DNA from: Iris pallida
Lineage: Eukaryota > Streptophyta > Magnoliopsida > Asparagales > Iridaceae
Direction of reading: 5' to 3'
Length of the DNA: 64,000 bases
Assembly: GCA_029216955.1 (NCBI GenBank)
Contig: JANAVB010029819.1
Coordinates: 31,957,028-32,021,027, forward strand
Below the pieces are notes generated by a model. It searched no databases, was not told the DNA's origin, and saw nothing but the letters and a program-made list of their open reading frames with translations. A program made the position numbers and the translations under genes. Of this stretch, positions 35,036 to 47,496 are shown in pieces (the stretch's first letter is position 1; the number at the start of each line of letters is the position of its first letter).

Positions 35036-37291
35036 CTTCTTCGCCCCCTCTCTTATTTCAAATGTTTGATAATTTAGGGATTTGCTTTCGGGCGAGAGAG
35101 ACACAGTTGGGTTAGTCTCTTTGTCGGCCGGGTCTTTACCTTGGGCCAGCCCAAGCCCACTATTTTAAAAAGAAAAAGAAAAAGAAAAAGAAAAAGAAAA
35201 GAAATATATGTATTTATTTAAGTTGGGCTGGTTTTGGAAATTCAAATGGATTTATATATTTTACATGAAAAAGGTTTGAGTTTGGGGTCAGGAGCCAACC
35301 CCCTCCTTTTGGGCCGGGCTTTAATACTTGGGCCTAGGTCAGATTTAAATGGTGAATTTACTTTCTAAAGCAAAATTCCAATTTATTGGAGATATGTTTT
35401 GGGTTTTGGGCTGGACAAAAATGTATATATAGGTATATTGGTATATTGGGTATACGTAGTATAATACATAAAAGTATGTTTCGTATACATATATATTTAG
35501 TTGGCAGATTTTATGGGCATGGGCCCTAAAATGGGGTTTTAAGAAAGAAAATTTATATAAGATTAGGTTCTATAGATGTAAATGACTTTTGGGCCTGTAT
35601 AATGTATATGCTTTTGCGTTATACCTATATAATAAAGATTTCTCAAAGAGTTGTATATGTAATTTAGATGATATTTAGATGAGATCTATTTCATGAGTTG
35701 GGCGTTATATGTTAATGTGCCTTTATATTAATATAGTTTTCGTACAAATTATATAAATGATATTAAAATGAGTACTTCTAAAATAAATTTATACATATTC
35801 TCGCCCTGGAAACCCCAAAACTAAGTCAAGAATTTGATCTTTGGAACGACCATGCGGATCTTTCACCAGCACAATGGATTGAATCCTGTAAAATGGATTA
35901 TTCGGTGCCCTAAAAGGGAAGACCAGTACAAGTTGTCGGATGGTACACCAATCAAGATTAGGGTCCTGCGGGCCCCGTTTAGGTGTACTTATTTATACAT
36001 ATTCTTGCTCTCGAGATTAACCTCTTAATCAGTTTCTTTAATCACCTCTAAATCATGACTAAAATAGACGTTTACTATTCTTTAATCATGGAACTTTTTT
36101 GTCTCGATAATCGTGCCAACTCTGAACCTGGACATCTACATACCAAACTGGACTATTTGGACTTTTCTGGACTTGTTGGAACTGCCCGTGTCACTATTTG
36201 GGACCATCTTATGGAGCATAGCATCGGTACCTATTTTGTGTCGACACGTTTGTATCGTGCACGTCGACTCCAATTAAATTAAGGCGAGTACATTCTCTGA
36301 TAATTTACCATTTTTGTTATTTTCTATGTTTCGTGTATTTAGTTTAGATATCCTTGACTTCTTGACACGTTGGTCACACGGAATAATTTTTGCCTGGATC
36401 CCGTCATGAGATGTTATCCTTGTATTTCTTGTTATATCTTGTGCAAGTCCTATCCTTGTTTCTTGTGAAATTTATAGACAAGATTCCTATGAAGGCTCGC
36501 GACATTCCCAGAGAATTCGTGTCATAACGTGTCATGGTTGGATCCACTGTATCAGTCGGGGGCGAGAAGTAGTAGTGTAGATATGTGAACATACCCTTCC
36601 CGTGCATGACATTATTTTCCCGTAAGTGTTAATCATATGCCACACGTATGATTAACCAGGCCATAAATTTATGTGCAAGTTCCTAAGCCGATCACATGTT
36701 GAAGCTAGTACTTACTCAAGTAGCTAGTTTAGATTCTTGACTCTTGTACATAAAATAACCTGCTTTACTCTTCCTTGCTTTAGTTTACAGCTTTACCATG
36801 CCATGCTACTTTCATGTACACTTATTCTCATATATTCTCTCCATTTACTGTTACATAGTCTTTATCATTTACTTGGAACTGTTGTTGGTGATGTGCTCGT
36901 TCCAATCCTGACTGGATAACAAGTTTTAGGTAATGTTATGCTCCACACTCTGGACTTCATGATGACAGATCTTGACGTTCTCTTGTATAGTAAGTCGACC
37001 TTTTAAGAGCTCTAGGTCATATTCTTTTGTAGATTTATGTCTTGTTCATTGGATATACCTCTGATACTTTTCGTGATATGTATATGTTTGATCGTACTAT
37101 AGATTCCATTATTTTCTTTCTTTCTTATCTTCTTTAGCTGTATGTGATTTGAGTACATGATATTTTAGTAGATCATAGAACTGTTTAGTTATATTATTGG
37201 GTACTTGACAGCGTACTACCGTCGATACTGTGGTGTTGGCTGGGCATCGCCCACGTACTCGTGCCCAAATATTCGGGTACGGGTCGTGACA

Positions 37292-40200
37292 CATTTTTAT
37301 GGTGGCCCATACAGGTCTGTCTTCGCAACTAGCGCAAAGTTGTGGTAATACTTAGGCTTAGCCGTACTACTGCGAGCCTGCCCTAGGATAAGAATTTTAG
37401 AGTCATGAAATATTTTAGGAGATTTGGTACTGAATCACATATTAGGATCTCTTGATAGATTCCAGGGATGACCCCTGAGAATCTTACTCTAAAACTCTAT
37501 TGAGCCTATTTTCACTTGCTTTTGCTCATTCCGACTTTTGAATATATGTCCGTTGTCGAACCCAAATTCTTTGATATGAGGTATATGGACTCTGGAAGAA
37601 ACAAGAAAGTGGAAGTTGAACTTATAACCATTTGGGTTGAGAAGAGAAGAGGATTAGCAAGATCCTATACATGAGGGTTGAGAATCGTTTTAGGCTAAAT
37701 TCTAGAAACTTGAATTTTGACTAAGATATTACAATTGGGGCTTTAACGATTTGTGGAAATATGTTTAAGAAAAAAGCGGGAAGCCACAAGGGAGCCTAGA
37801 GAAACGGAACGAGGATTGAAATAACAAGTAGGAAAAAAAATTATTTTGACAATGAAGAGGATATTGTATGGAATAGTGACCAAGAAAATTTAAAGAGGAG
37901 TTATATATAACTTTTACAGTGGTAAGATAAATTGAGGGAGATATTAAATTGACTTTTTTGCTTGAGTAGCCAAGGAAGTGGCACTAAATACAAATATTTT
38001 ACAAGGGATTTAAGTCCAAAATATTTTTTAAGGAATCCTTGAGACAAAAATGGTGGAGGGGTTGGTATAGATTTATAGGAATGATAAGTGATGACTGAGC
38101 ATTGGATTATGGACATTTAGGGGTTACCACCTAATTGGAGGATTGACAAAGCGAGAGGATTATATAAGACTTGGAACCAATTATGAATAATTGTGGAAGG
38201 AGGACTCGACAAGTGAATCTGAGTTCTATGAACAATATTGGTAGTTGGTTAGAAAGAATAGAGGATGATTTTGAAAAGAAAAAAAATTATCTCATTATTA
38301 GAAAATTTCAGTGACTTGTAGTTAACAATAGTATATGATAGGAGTGATAGAAGTTTTTGATATTAGGGGACTCTGAGAATCCAGACGTAGAAGTCTAGAA
38401 GAATTTCCATAGATACCAATTGGATCAAGAACGTTAGGGATGAAGATTAGGCAACAAATTTATCAATAGTTGATAATTAGTGACTGGGAGTCATGAGATT
38501 GGTGAGTGAGAGTTAATATTTAAGACAAAATGTGAACAACTTAGGGGTTAAAATTTATTTTGCTGAATATGGAGGAGTGTAAGAAAAAGGAAGGACAACG
38601 ACTCCGTTATGACTAGATGAGCAAGAGCAAATTCCTAATTCCATTTTTCTTCGTCTTATTATTTATGTCCGACTTATAACCATCAAACTACCTCATATCT
38701 AAACCTGTTAGCTACACTTTATCCATCTTGAATTCTCGTATCTCTTTACTCAGGAAAAGCTGAGGAAGTTTCGTAATCATCTTGCTCAGAAGGGACATAA
38801 TTATTGTGTGGTGATCATGGTAGGAATATGAAATGATGGACTTTGAGATAGGAATGAGTGGGCGAAGGATAAGACTAAAATTGGTAACAAAATCAAGAGG
38901 CCGGTAGTACTAACTTGGAAATGGTTACACTTAGAGATTTATTTTGAGTTTGGATTACCTCATGAAAAAGGGAACGTAGGAGGATTTCAAGAAAAAATAA
39001 TGGTATATTATACATGAAATGGTAAGAACTATATATATATCAGAGTTGTTTCTTAAAACTGATGGGGATATTTAAAGATGATTTAATTTTGAGAGAACTT
39101 AGATGTTTTGTTATTGACTATTGAGATAATTTATTATTGAATTAAAACTAGGATACAAAATTTAGGAATCCCAGACACATGGAAGAAGAGATTATGACTG
39201 CACGCAGTGATGGTATGAAATTGAAAAAAATATTTGTAGGAGAAAGATTAAGAACTAGTATGACATGAAAATTTGGAAAAAAATATTAGAGATTTGAGGG
39301 ATTTGACATTTTTTGAAGGAAAATATTGAAGGTATAACGTAGAAGGAAACATGATGGTAAATTATGGTATGGTAGTGGCATTAATACGAGGAGTATAAAA
39401 TTTGAATGGTGTTTAAGGATTTTATAAACCCTGATTCAAGATTTCGGATCCAGGTTAATGACAAGATGGAGGAATTTGGACTAAGTTGATAAGGAGAGTT
39501 AAAGAAATCGAGGAGTTATAACAAGAATAATTTCATGAGTAGTACCTTAGGTATGAAGGCCAAGCCTATAGTATTTACAGAGGAGTTTAATCTTCATGAA
39601 TAAAGATTATCATACATGTGGAAGTATAACTGAAATTCGGATGACCTTGGTAGTAGTCGAAGTAGAATGAGATGATTACCTTGACTTTTCCTCAGAAAAA
39701 TCCTACCTTTTGATTTTTCCTATTCTAGCAAAAGAGATTTTATTTTTTCTTAACCTTGAATCATTTCTTAAACTCCTATCGTACTTGATTTTCGATCCAC
39801 TCTGATCGTGACCGATCAGTTTTGATTATCTTATCGTGCCAAGGTTCTTGATTCTTGACTATACCCAGCACATCTAATTTCGATCGTGCTTAGACTTTAA
39901 TCCTATTTTACTCGTGCCTGGAACTTCGAATAAATTCTTAGTAATATCTGAGTCCTGTCGTAATCATGATTAGAATTATTACTAATCTTGATTATGTCCA
40001 AATTTTTTGGTTTAGTCATGCCTAGATGACCTTGCATGACTAGACGACTTTGATTCAAATGATTGTGGTTTCTAACGATCATGACTATATGTATTATTCT
40101 TCATCCTAATCGTGCCTAAAATCTTAATCCTTGATCAGGACTATATAATTTTGACTATAAAGTTGGTCGTGTCAGAATTTGAATTCAGATCATATCTAAA

Positions 40201-40809
40201 CATTTTCTTCTGTTCATGTCTAATCTCGATTCTGTAGTTGCTCGTGCTTGGGTTTCATTCATAATCATGCCTTGACTTTGATTTTTGTAACTCCATCCTT
40301 GATCGTGCCTAAGTGACTTTTAAATCACTCCATAATTTCGAATCACATCCAAGCTCAGATCGTTATCCATGACTTAAATAATTTTTTCATTGAATTTTCG
40401 ATCTTGTCCATAAGACTTTAATTTCGTATCTTGATCGTGCCAAAAAATTTATCCTTAGTCATACCAAGTCTTGGTTTTGATCGTGCCTATGCGACTTGAC
40501 TCTCCACTTATCGAGCCTAGATCCTATCGATCGTGCTATACTCAAATTTGATTCTAGTTTGATTATAACCAATACTATAATGATTCTATAAGTCGTGACT
40601 CGAGTCATGCCTAGATAACTTTAATTTTCCTTCTAAATCGTGCCTAATCGTTTCGACCATACTTCGACCTTATTCTTGATCGTGCTAAACATATCATTCA
40701 CCATGATCGTGCCTACAATTTGGAATATACTCTCCATCATATCTGAACTTTCGAATGACTATGTCAATTTTAAATTTCGAGGATGAAATTTCTTTAAGAA
40801 CGGTAGATT
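37292..40809 (+). other. Internal region of the family C element, no recognisable coding sequence
   Basis: 3.5 kb of AT-rich DNA with stops throughout all frames; the longest frames are about 70 codons and show no gag, RT or integrase motif. The first bases resemble the Tekay leader. From about 39780 onward a diverged array of GATCGTGCCTA words is present (separate entry). The last 25 bases (CGAGGATGAAATTTCTTTAA followed by GAACGGTAGATT) serve as the polypurine-tract region. Confidence 0.7.
39780..40770. repeat. Diverged array, core GATCGTGCCTA
   Basis: More than 20 copies of TCGTGCCTA, TCATGCCTAGAT or TCGTGCTTA at roughly 30-60 bp spacing, each followed by an AT-rich spacer often containing TTTAATC or TTGATTCT. 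It lies directly upstream of the polypurine tract and 3' LTR. Confidence 0.75.
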
Positions 40810-41253
40810 TATAACCCCCTTGAACCGAATTTTGGTATTTTTTCAAATTTTTGAAAATTTATTTCTTCTAAATTTTTCCTACATCTAAAATCATAAATTT
40901 GAATTAGTTTTTCGATCACGACGTGTTATATATTTTTACTATCGGGTTTTTGGCTTTTCGAACGGTTTACTGAAAATTTGTATAGTTTTGGACTTAGATA
41001 GCCTAGTAAATAAATTAATTGTTACGAACTCTTCTCTAAAATGGGCTCAAATCCATTAGCGTAATTTTCTATATAACATGAATCGAATTTAATATAAGAA
41101 AATATTTAGAACATTTTTATAAAGTATATTTAGATACTAATATGTATATGTATTGGCTGTTGGGCCTATTGGATTCGAAAAACAGTAATTATTATACTTG
41201 AATTATTATATTCGAAAAACACCTATTTGCTTCTGAGTTTGAGATTAGTAAAC

Positions 41254-41318
<65 letters not shown>
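40810..41318 (+). repeat. 3' LTR of the family C element, truncated
   Basis: TATAACCCCCTTGAACCG (T to A change at the second base of the LTR) and collinear with 33380-33860. It runs into a (TA)n tract at about 41258 and stops at the MITE. A 60-bp portion including TTTCAACTAGTTTTTGGCCT of the 5' LTR is missing here, so the copies differ by an indel. Confidence 0.82.
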
Positions 41319-41322
<4 letters not shown>

Positions 41323-41520
41323 GAAGGGTAGGCATCCCCACAATTTTTGTATCCCCATGCATCTCCATGTTCACATCCATTGGATGTGCTTTAAGTCATC
41401 TAATCTTAACCATTGGTAAATCAACGGTTAAGATTAGATGACTTAAAGCACCATCCAATGGTACAAATAGGGGGGATGCATAGGGATGCAAAAAGTTTAG
41501 GAATCTTGATCCTTCCTCCA
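41319..41520. mobile_element. MITE-like foldback element, about 200 bp
   Basis: The ends TGAGGAAGG and CCTTCCTC(CA) are inverted. A central pair of perfect 26-bp arms (41386-41411 and 41426-41451, GTGCTTTAAGTCATCTAATC...) can form a hairpin with a 14-nt loop, and CATCCATTGG / CCATCCAATGG and GGGGATGCAT words extend it. It sits in a TA tract, so a TA target duplication cannot be told from the background. No coding capacity. Confidence 0.68.
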
Positions 41521-41524
41521 TTTA

Positions 41525-41540
<16 letters not shown>

Positions 41541-41558
<18 letters not shown>

Positions 41559-43645
41559 TTTTTTGATATATATTGACAAAGGAATTTTATTGATGTATCA
41601 GGCGCAAAATGCCGAAGACTATACAAGTATACACGACAAGCGCAAAAAGAGTGCAGAAACCAAAAGGCCAGTAGTAACAAAAAAAGCTAGCTGGCCCGGA
41701 GCCTAGGTTAGGTCAGCGCCTTCCAGAAGTGGTCCGAAAAGTGTGTGCAGCGTCTGCTGATTTTTAGGATTTGTCGGAGGACTTCCCTGATCAGCTGTAT
41801 GGGATTGTATTGGCGTCCTTCGTACCTATATTTGTTTCGGTTCTTCCAGAGGACCCAAATTCTGGCGGCTGCGACGATCTGATGCCCGTGAGAGGTACCC
41901 CAGCTGGCGAGTAGATCGTTGAAACCCCCGGCTCGGTGAACCAGGCCGCATCTGATAGAGAGGTTGGTTCACAACTGAGTGGCGAGGTTCCCAGTAAGCA
42001 AGATATGTTCAGTAGTTTCTGAATGATGCTCAGTGCAACAATGGCATATCGAAGCAAAGCTGAAGCCGATGGAGGTGAGGGAGTCGTCGGTTGGTAGCTT
42101 TCTGTGGTGGGCTCTATAGATGAGAATAGACCATTTGTTGGAGATACAAGAGTGCCAAAAAGGAGCGATCAACAGAGTTGGCACGTCGGTGCCTCTCACC
42201 ACGTTCCTGGCAGTTGCCATCGTGAAAGTGCCACCGGACGTGGGAGACCACCACAGGGTGTCAGGGATCTCGTTGAGCTGGATATCCGCGGCGACAAGGT
42301 CGGCCATTGCCTCCGTCCCCAGCCAATCTCTGACCCGGTCCCAAAGCCACCCTGAGGTGTTGTCCCATATATCGTGGATCGTGCAATTTGGTAGGACGGT
42401 CGGGGATAGCTGGAGGGCGACATTGCCGAGCCAACGTTCGTGACATAGCGACGAGCTGTCGTTACCAAGTTGTTGGCGGATGAAGGGTTCCACGAGGCAT
42501 CGACCCTGGAGGATACGGTGCAAGGATGCGGATGAGCGATTATTGGCGACGGTTATCGCGGGGTGAGAATGCTGGAAGTATCTAGCCTTCATGAACCTAG
42601 TCCAGGTAGAGTTATCCGAACGGAGCTTCTACCACAACTTCACGAAACAGGCGTCAATGATGTGCGCTAATTTGGTAAAGCCAAGTCCTCCCACCTTGGT
42701 TGCTTTGGCCATCGTATCCCAGCTGGCCCAGTGGTACTTGTCTTTGTCGTCGAGATGTCCCCAGAAGAAGTTGGCGAAGAGTGACTCTAATGAGGATAAA
42801 ACCTTCTTAGGGTGGAGCACACGGCCAGGGTGTAGATGGGGATGGAGGAAAGGACGTGCTTGATGAGAATCGTCTTTCCACACGGGGAGAGGGTCGTATT
42901 GTGCCATCCCTCGATTTTTTATTTTGTTCACTAGGCCTGTGAAGATTCCCGAATTAGATTTACCATATACCAGTGGGCACCCCAGGTTGGAAAATGATGG
43001 GTATGCGATAGAGAAGGATGTAAGGTTGGCGAGAGTAGCCGAGTGGTTCTTGTCGGCTTTGTGGTGGGTGTAGATGACGCATTTGTCTTTGTTAATCCAT
43101 TGTACGGAGCATCTGGTGTATTTTTCTAGCATTCTGCTGACTACCTCCACCGACCCGATGTCACCGGATGAGAAGATGAGGATGTCATCAGCGTATGTCA
43201 GATGAGTAATTAAAGGGCAGCCTGTGGTGGTATAAAAGTGGTAGAATCTGGGGGTATTAGCCATGCTATTTAGGTTTCTGCTGAGCGCTTCGGCTGCGAT
43301 TATGAAGATGGTAGATGATAGAGGGTCGCCCTGTCGGACCTCTTGGCTGGATTTGAAGAAATTGTCGGCTTGCCCGTTGATGACAGTGGAGAGCCAAGAG
43401 TTGCTTATGGATCTGAAGATGATGTCAATCCAGCTCTCAGAGAACCCGAAGGCCCTGAACACCCAAATCATGAATTTGCCAGTCCAGACGGTCACAAGCT
43501 TTTTCCAGGTCAAGTTTGATGGTGACGTTCCCCCCTAGCCGGGAATTTCATACAAGTTATCATCTCCTAGGCGAGTAGGATGTTATCGGTAATGTTCCGC
43601 ACGGGGACGAAACTGCTTTGCTCCTCGGAGATGATCTTAGTGTTA
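41541..43645 (-). mobile_element. 5'-truncated L1-type LINE
   Basis: The poly(A) tail appears as a T-run at 41541-41563, so the element reads leftward. Only the last 2 kb (ORF2 C-terminal half and a short 3' UTR) is present, typical of incomplete LINE reverse transcription. The 5' end abuts the LTR beginning at 43641-43645. Plant L1-type by its RT and zinc-binding C-terminal domain. Confidence 0.88.
41708..43645 (-). pseudogene. LINE ORF2: reverse transcriptase and zf-RVT (broken)
   Basis: Starts mid-domain with I-I-S-E-E-Q-S-S-F-V-P and N-I-T-D-N-I-L-L-A (about 43640-43570), then K-L-D-L-E-K-A-C-D-R-L-D-W after a frameshift near 43545 and a second near 43480. The next 294 codons (to 42629) give S-S-Q-E-V-R-Q-G-D-P-L-S-S-T-I-F and the catalytic L-T-Y-A-D-D-I-L-I-F, then S-N-L-G-C-P-L-V-Y-G. 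After a stop, the frame from 42592 has the zinc-binding reverse-transcriptase tail (R-A-H-H-R-K-L-P-T-D-D...C-H-C-C-T-E-H-H-S-E-T-T-E-H-I-L). The C-terminal piece W-K-N-R-N-K-Y-R-Y-E-G ends at a TAA at 41708-41710. The endonuclease part is absent. Two frameshifts and several stops: not functional. Confidence 0.9.
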
Positions 43646-44909
43646 GGGTTATATAATAAAAGTATCACTTTTGTAGTAGCCTTATTTCCTTAAATTTTGA
43701 ATGAGAATCATATGGGCAAATGCTTGTATATTGTATTTGTTGCAAGTGTTAATGCAAATGTTTGATATTCTATATTGTAGATAATATGGTGTGTGGTGTC
43801 ACACAGAAGATCTTATTATCGGTTCCCTATGGAGTATATAAATAGTTCACAACCTAGATGGACTTGGACAATCTATTGGAAAGGTTGTAGTGTAATCTGG
43901 TATTAGTCTATCTTGACTATAGGTTTACACTAGTACACTTTGTGTGTATTGAACAAGACCACTTGAGGTTGTTCTCTTTGTGCTGACTACATAAGTGAAC
44001 AAACACCTCTGTTATTATGGATGCTTGTGCTCTTAATCCGAATATAATAAAAGACATATATATGCAGTGTGTATTACTTTGACTCATAAAAGAGTGAGAT
44101 TCATTATGGGTCAACAACCTCCATGAATTGGGTAATAACATTGTATGTATGATGGGTTGTTGATTATAAATGGAATCCATATCCCAATATATCGGGTTGA
44201 TGATGTCCCCTTAAGGAGCTCATAAGGATTGTCATATAAACCCTGCAGGTGGATTATATCCGACATGACAAATAAAGTTGAGGGGTACTACTTAAGGATA
44301 AAAGATGTCGAATCAATATAGTTGTCAGTAACTTAATTTGATCGACGGACATTCGATATCTTAACATGGGGAGCCAAACGAGCATATAATAAAAGGAGCC
44401 CACAAACATAATTTGGGATTGGGAAGGTAGTACAACAATAGCTCATTAGTGGACCGAGCTATTGTTAATGGGCCTGGATTGTGTGTTCGGGATGAACACG
44501 GGATATCCAGATCCGTTAGGAGGCCTAATCCTAATTTCTCCTAATGGTCCCTGTCGTAGCCTATATATATCCTCTATTCTCTGGCCGCCAGATCACTGAT
44601 CTGAAATCTGAAGCCTTCTCTAAATTCGTGATTCACATAGGAAGAGAAAGAGAGGGCTGCCAAGAAGAAGAAAAGGTTGGGAGATCGTCGCCCACACGAT
44701 TCCAAATCGAGGAAGGAATACGTGCAGAAGATCTTGGGGTCGTCCGCTCGAGATTGCAAGGAACTACTTGTCGTCTTCCCGCCGCAGGTATAATTCGTGA
44801 ACCCTAGTTTCCTTCTATGAAGGGTTAGAATACGTATTAAATCTGTTTAACTTTCTATCGATCAATACGCACACCAAAGTAAGGGTCTTGGGAATCCCCA
44901 GTTCCATCA
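43641..44909 (+). repeat. 5' LTR of an unclassified LTR element
   Basis: TGTTAGGGTTATATAATAAA to CCAGTTCCATCA, 1269 bp, followed after two bases by a Met-type primer-binding site. A TATA-like CTATATATATCC lies at 44561-44572, with a transcribed-leader-like GA-rich stretch after it. No matching 3' LTR was found in the window. The element adjoins or interrupts the LINE's 5' end. Confidence 0.7.
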
Positions 44910-44911
44910 AT

Positions 44912-44924
44912 TGGTATCCGAGCT
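44912..44924 (+). other. Primer-binding site, initiator-Met type
   Basis: TGGTATCCGAGCT differs by one base in the first 12 from TGGTATCAGAGC, the complement of the plant initiator-tRNA-Met 3' end. It lies two bases after the LTR end. Confidence 0.78.
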
Positions 44925-45918
44925 ACTTTGGATCCGCGTATTGATTGACACGTCCATGTTGTCCAATAAATCCTGCGCTGTATAATAGTCGATAGATGTA
45001 GATCTGTTCTAACTCGGTTTTGCAGACATCTTAAATCCAACTATTATAGTCCAATGCATATTTTTTGATTGTGTTGTTTAAACCGTGGACATGTCGTGGA
45101 TGTTGTTGTTGCTGTGGATGTAATTAAAATCACGAGGGTTGATCGTGCTTATTATTTTAATTTTTCAATCTAGATTATGAGTGAACTCCTTCGGGAGGCA
45201 TATGATTGATGTAATTTTAATTAAGTTTTGATAAATCATGATGGCGGTGGTGGCTGTGTCTGACGCCGGACAAGATGATGGTTTTAGGCAGTCCAGAATA
45301 ATTGGATATTTGAGGACGGATAGATCTGCGCAGTTGGATATTTGATCAATTGTGATGGCGGTGGTGGCTGTTTCGAACCCCGAATAGATCTGCGCAGCGC
45401 CAGATTTTGGATTCGGATAGTTGAGGACAGAGCAGGAAAGATGACCATAATAGTTGGATATTTTTCTCTTATTTGTTGTCATTTTGATTTTTCTGATTAT
45501 GCATGTTTATTATCGTGTGCATATTTTTTTTGAAAAACTAAGCCTACATTAATAATTGACAACATGGACATAATATCAACTAGTTGAAAAACCCTCATTG
45601 TTAAATAACTAAGTGGGAGAGGATATTTGTTTAGTATAAATCCTATGGTCTCCATTACTGGTTTGTAGGTGATGTAATTATACTTGTGCATTGGCTTTAG
45701 TACCTTCCTCCATATCGGATGAGTATAATTATGGATTACCAGTACAAACTTCCTTAGGGATAATTGTAAAAAGTTACCTAGTATCTGTTCACTTCTCCAT
45801 CTGAAGGAACTCATTACAAGATAATGGACTTAGTATTAAGTAATGGTATACACTTAAATACAAATAATGGTATCCTCTCCATCAGAGTCACTGCTATTAT
45901 TTGTATGACCAGAGCAAG
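44925..45918 (+). other. Internal remnant without coding sequence
   Basis: About 1 kb with no gag or pol motif. A segment of about 110 bp is partly duplicated: GTGATGGCGGTGGTGGCTGT occurs near 45241 (as ATGATGGCGG...) and 45354, and GGATAGATCTGCGCAG / GAATAGATCTGCGCAG follow each other. From about 45530 the sequence changes to AT-rich DNA I cannot assign. The element is a truncated or non-autonomous copy. Confidence 0.5.
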
Positions 45919-46126
45919 TATCACGATCCGCACCCTAGAGTAAGGGCACGAGAAGTGGGTACGTCCAGCCTACGCCACAGTGTCAGCGGTAGAACGCTGT
46001 CCTAGGTCACAACATCTAACAATATAATACTAAACAGTTTATACTCCCCGAATGGGGATAATATAGCAGAAAGTAAACTCAATCACAACTAAGGCAGGAA
46101 GATAAGATAGAAAGATAGATATATAA
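45919..46126 (-). repeat. Family C/D LTR end, split by the Tat element
   Basis: TATCACGATCCGCACCC onward is collinear with 27172-27400 (TGTCACGACCCGCACCCAG, GGGGCACGAGAAGTGG, ACGTCCAGCCTACGCC). It is the 3' end of an LTR in minus orientation. It resumes at 63897, right of the Tat element. Confidence 0.8.
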
Positions 46127-47496
46127 TATTTTCCATGAAATATAAAAGAACAGAACAAATATCGGAGGACTGGACTTTTACATCACAATACAAGCTCGCT
46201 TGTACAAAGAAAGCCTGGGGAAAAAAACCTAGGTACAACAATCTAAGTACAATTATTTATTTTAGATTCTGGGGGGTGACGGTAGAGGCTCGGGAAAGTG
46301 ACGGTAGCTCTGCCTTACTCCTTGGACGATCAGATACAGCCTTGGCTCCGGAGAAGAAATGCTCTCAGGATACCCTCTGTGTGGGCCTTTGTCTTTCTGT
46401 TCTCTCTCTTCAAGTCTCTCCAGGTGCTCTCGTGCTCTAGCCAAAAAAGTCCTGCTTCGCAAGGGAATGGCACCTTGCTATTTATAGGAGTGGGATACAA
46501 TCATTAGGGTTTACAATGATTGCCTTCTTGATAAGTCGGCGGTTAAGGATCAATTAATCCGGGCCCTTCATTCTGATTGTAGCAAATCTAGGTAATTAAT
46601 GCAGATTGCATCAAATCTCTGTGGGCAATTAATAATGATTGCCATAAATCTTCATGATTTGTTATGCCAAGCTCGGATCTCCTGCCACGTGTTCAATTTG
46701 CCTGATTGTAAATGATCTAATTTGATCCTAGTAATTATAAGGATGGTACTAAACCTGGTTGTTGAGATTTGTTGATGAATCTTGATCGATTTGATGCCAC
46801 TTGTCCTATTATTATTATGCTGTTAGCTGTAGGGACGCAGGAAAAACTAATCTTCTGCCACGTGTCTTAACCGTGAGCCACTTAGAAAATCCGAACCATA
46901 TGAGGATTGTTCCCTACTGAGCCGCATAAGACTGGCCACGAATGGAGATGATCTGAGCCGCATGAGCGTAGGTGACCGCATGATGGGTGGCTTCTCAGTA
47001 AGCCGCATGAAGATAGTCTTAGTGAGCCGCATAGGGTAGACTCTGCCTGAGCCGCATGAGGTGACCTCTCCCTAAGCCGTATGGGGTGGCCTCTGCCTGA
47101 GCCGCATGGGGTGGCCTCTCCCCGAGCCGCATGGGGTGGCCACGTGTCAAGGCCGCATGAAGGATTTTGGAGTTTGATGGATCGTGTCAGAGATTTCCTT
47201 TGTTTTCCTAGAAGTCTACCATCATGACAAAGTTATTATTGCAGCTTTATGTCAGAGCCGTCAGAGCCGTCAGTTCTCTTTTATGTCAGAGCATTAAATA
47301 GGGCATTTGCTTAATGGCCAATTGTAGAAGCAAACAGCAGATGACCACGTGGTGTTGCTTGAGCCGCATGTCCAAGTTGGTGACTTTTGAACCGCATGAT
47401 GTTCCTGAGCCGCATGAAGCTCGTCTGTTTTTGAACCGTATGGGTTTTCCTGTTCTGAGCCGCATGGGCAGTCATGTTCTTTTCCATGCTTCTACA
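46127..47496 (-). repeat. 3' LTR of the Tat element
   Basis: On the minus strand it starts TGTAGAAGCATGG and ends at TGGAAAATA, where the other copy has TGGCAAACA; the terminal CA is therefore lost. It is collinear with 62535-63896. It contains the TATA box (46479-46486) and a GAGCCGCATGAG array upstream of it (46850-47480 in plus coordinates). Confidence 0.9.
46479..46486 (-). promoter_or_regulatory. LTR TATA box
   Basis: On the minus strand CTCCTATAAATAGCAAGG, a canonical plant TATA box, about 1 kb from the LTR start, conserved in the other LTR at 62887-62894. U3 would then be about 1 kb and contain the motif array. Confidence 0.75.

Larger units (their letters stand above)
33380..37291 (+). 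repeat. 5' LTR, family C (complete, 3.9 kb)
   Basis: TGTAACCCCCTTGAACCG to GGGTACGGGTCGTGACA. It contains a (TA)n foldback (33826-34002), more TA tracts to 34100, a C-rich block (34450-35035) with a donor-like GGGTGAGCCGC end, an AAAAAG microsatellite (35167-35205), and the right-hand anchors GGCGAGTACATTCTCTGATA (about 36284) and TACTACCGTCGATACTGTGG (about 37211). Open frames in the C-rich block lack motifs and appear to be composition effects. Confidence 0.85.
33380..41318 (+). mobile_element. Non-coding LTR element of family C (LARD-like), 3' LTR truncated
   Basis: Complete 5' LTR (33380-37291), a 3.5 kb internal region without recognisable gag or pol, a polypurine tract, and the first 0.5 kb of the 3' LTR. 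The leader after the 5' LTR (TTTATGGTGGCCCATACAGG) and the sequence before the 3' LTR (TTCGAGGATGAAATTTCTTT) resemble those of the Tekay-type element, so it is likely a non-autonomous relative of chromoviruses; this link is inferred. The rest of the 3' LTR was lost or displaced when a MITE and a LINE came to lie in its (TA)n tract. Confidence 0.75.

Noticed and set aside
37292..40809. Hidden gag-pol in the family C element
   Set aside because: I looked for RT, integrase and zinc-knuckle motifs in all frames and saw none; stops are too frequent. A profile search could still find a very old trace.
43641..45918. Calling the Met-primed element Copia
   Set aside because: The primer site is shared by Copia and many Gypsy families and no pol is present, so the superfamily stays open.
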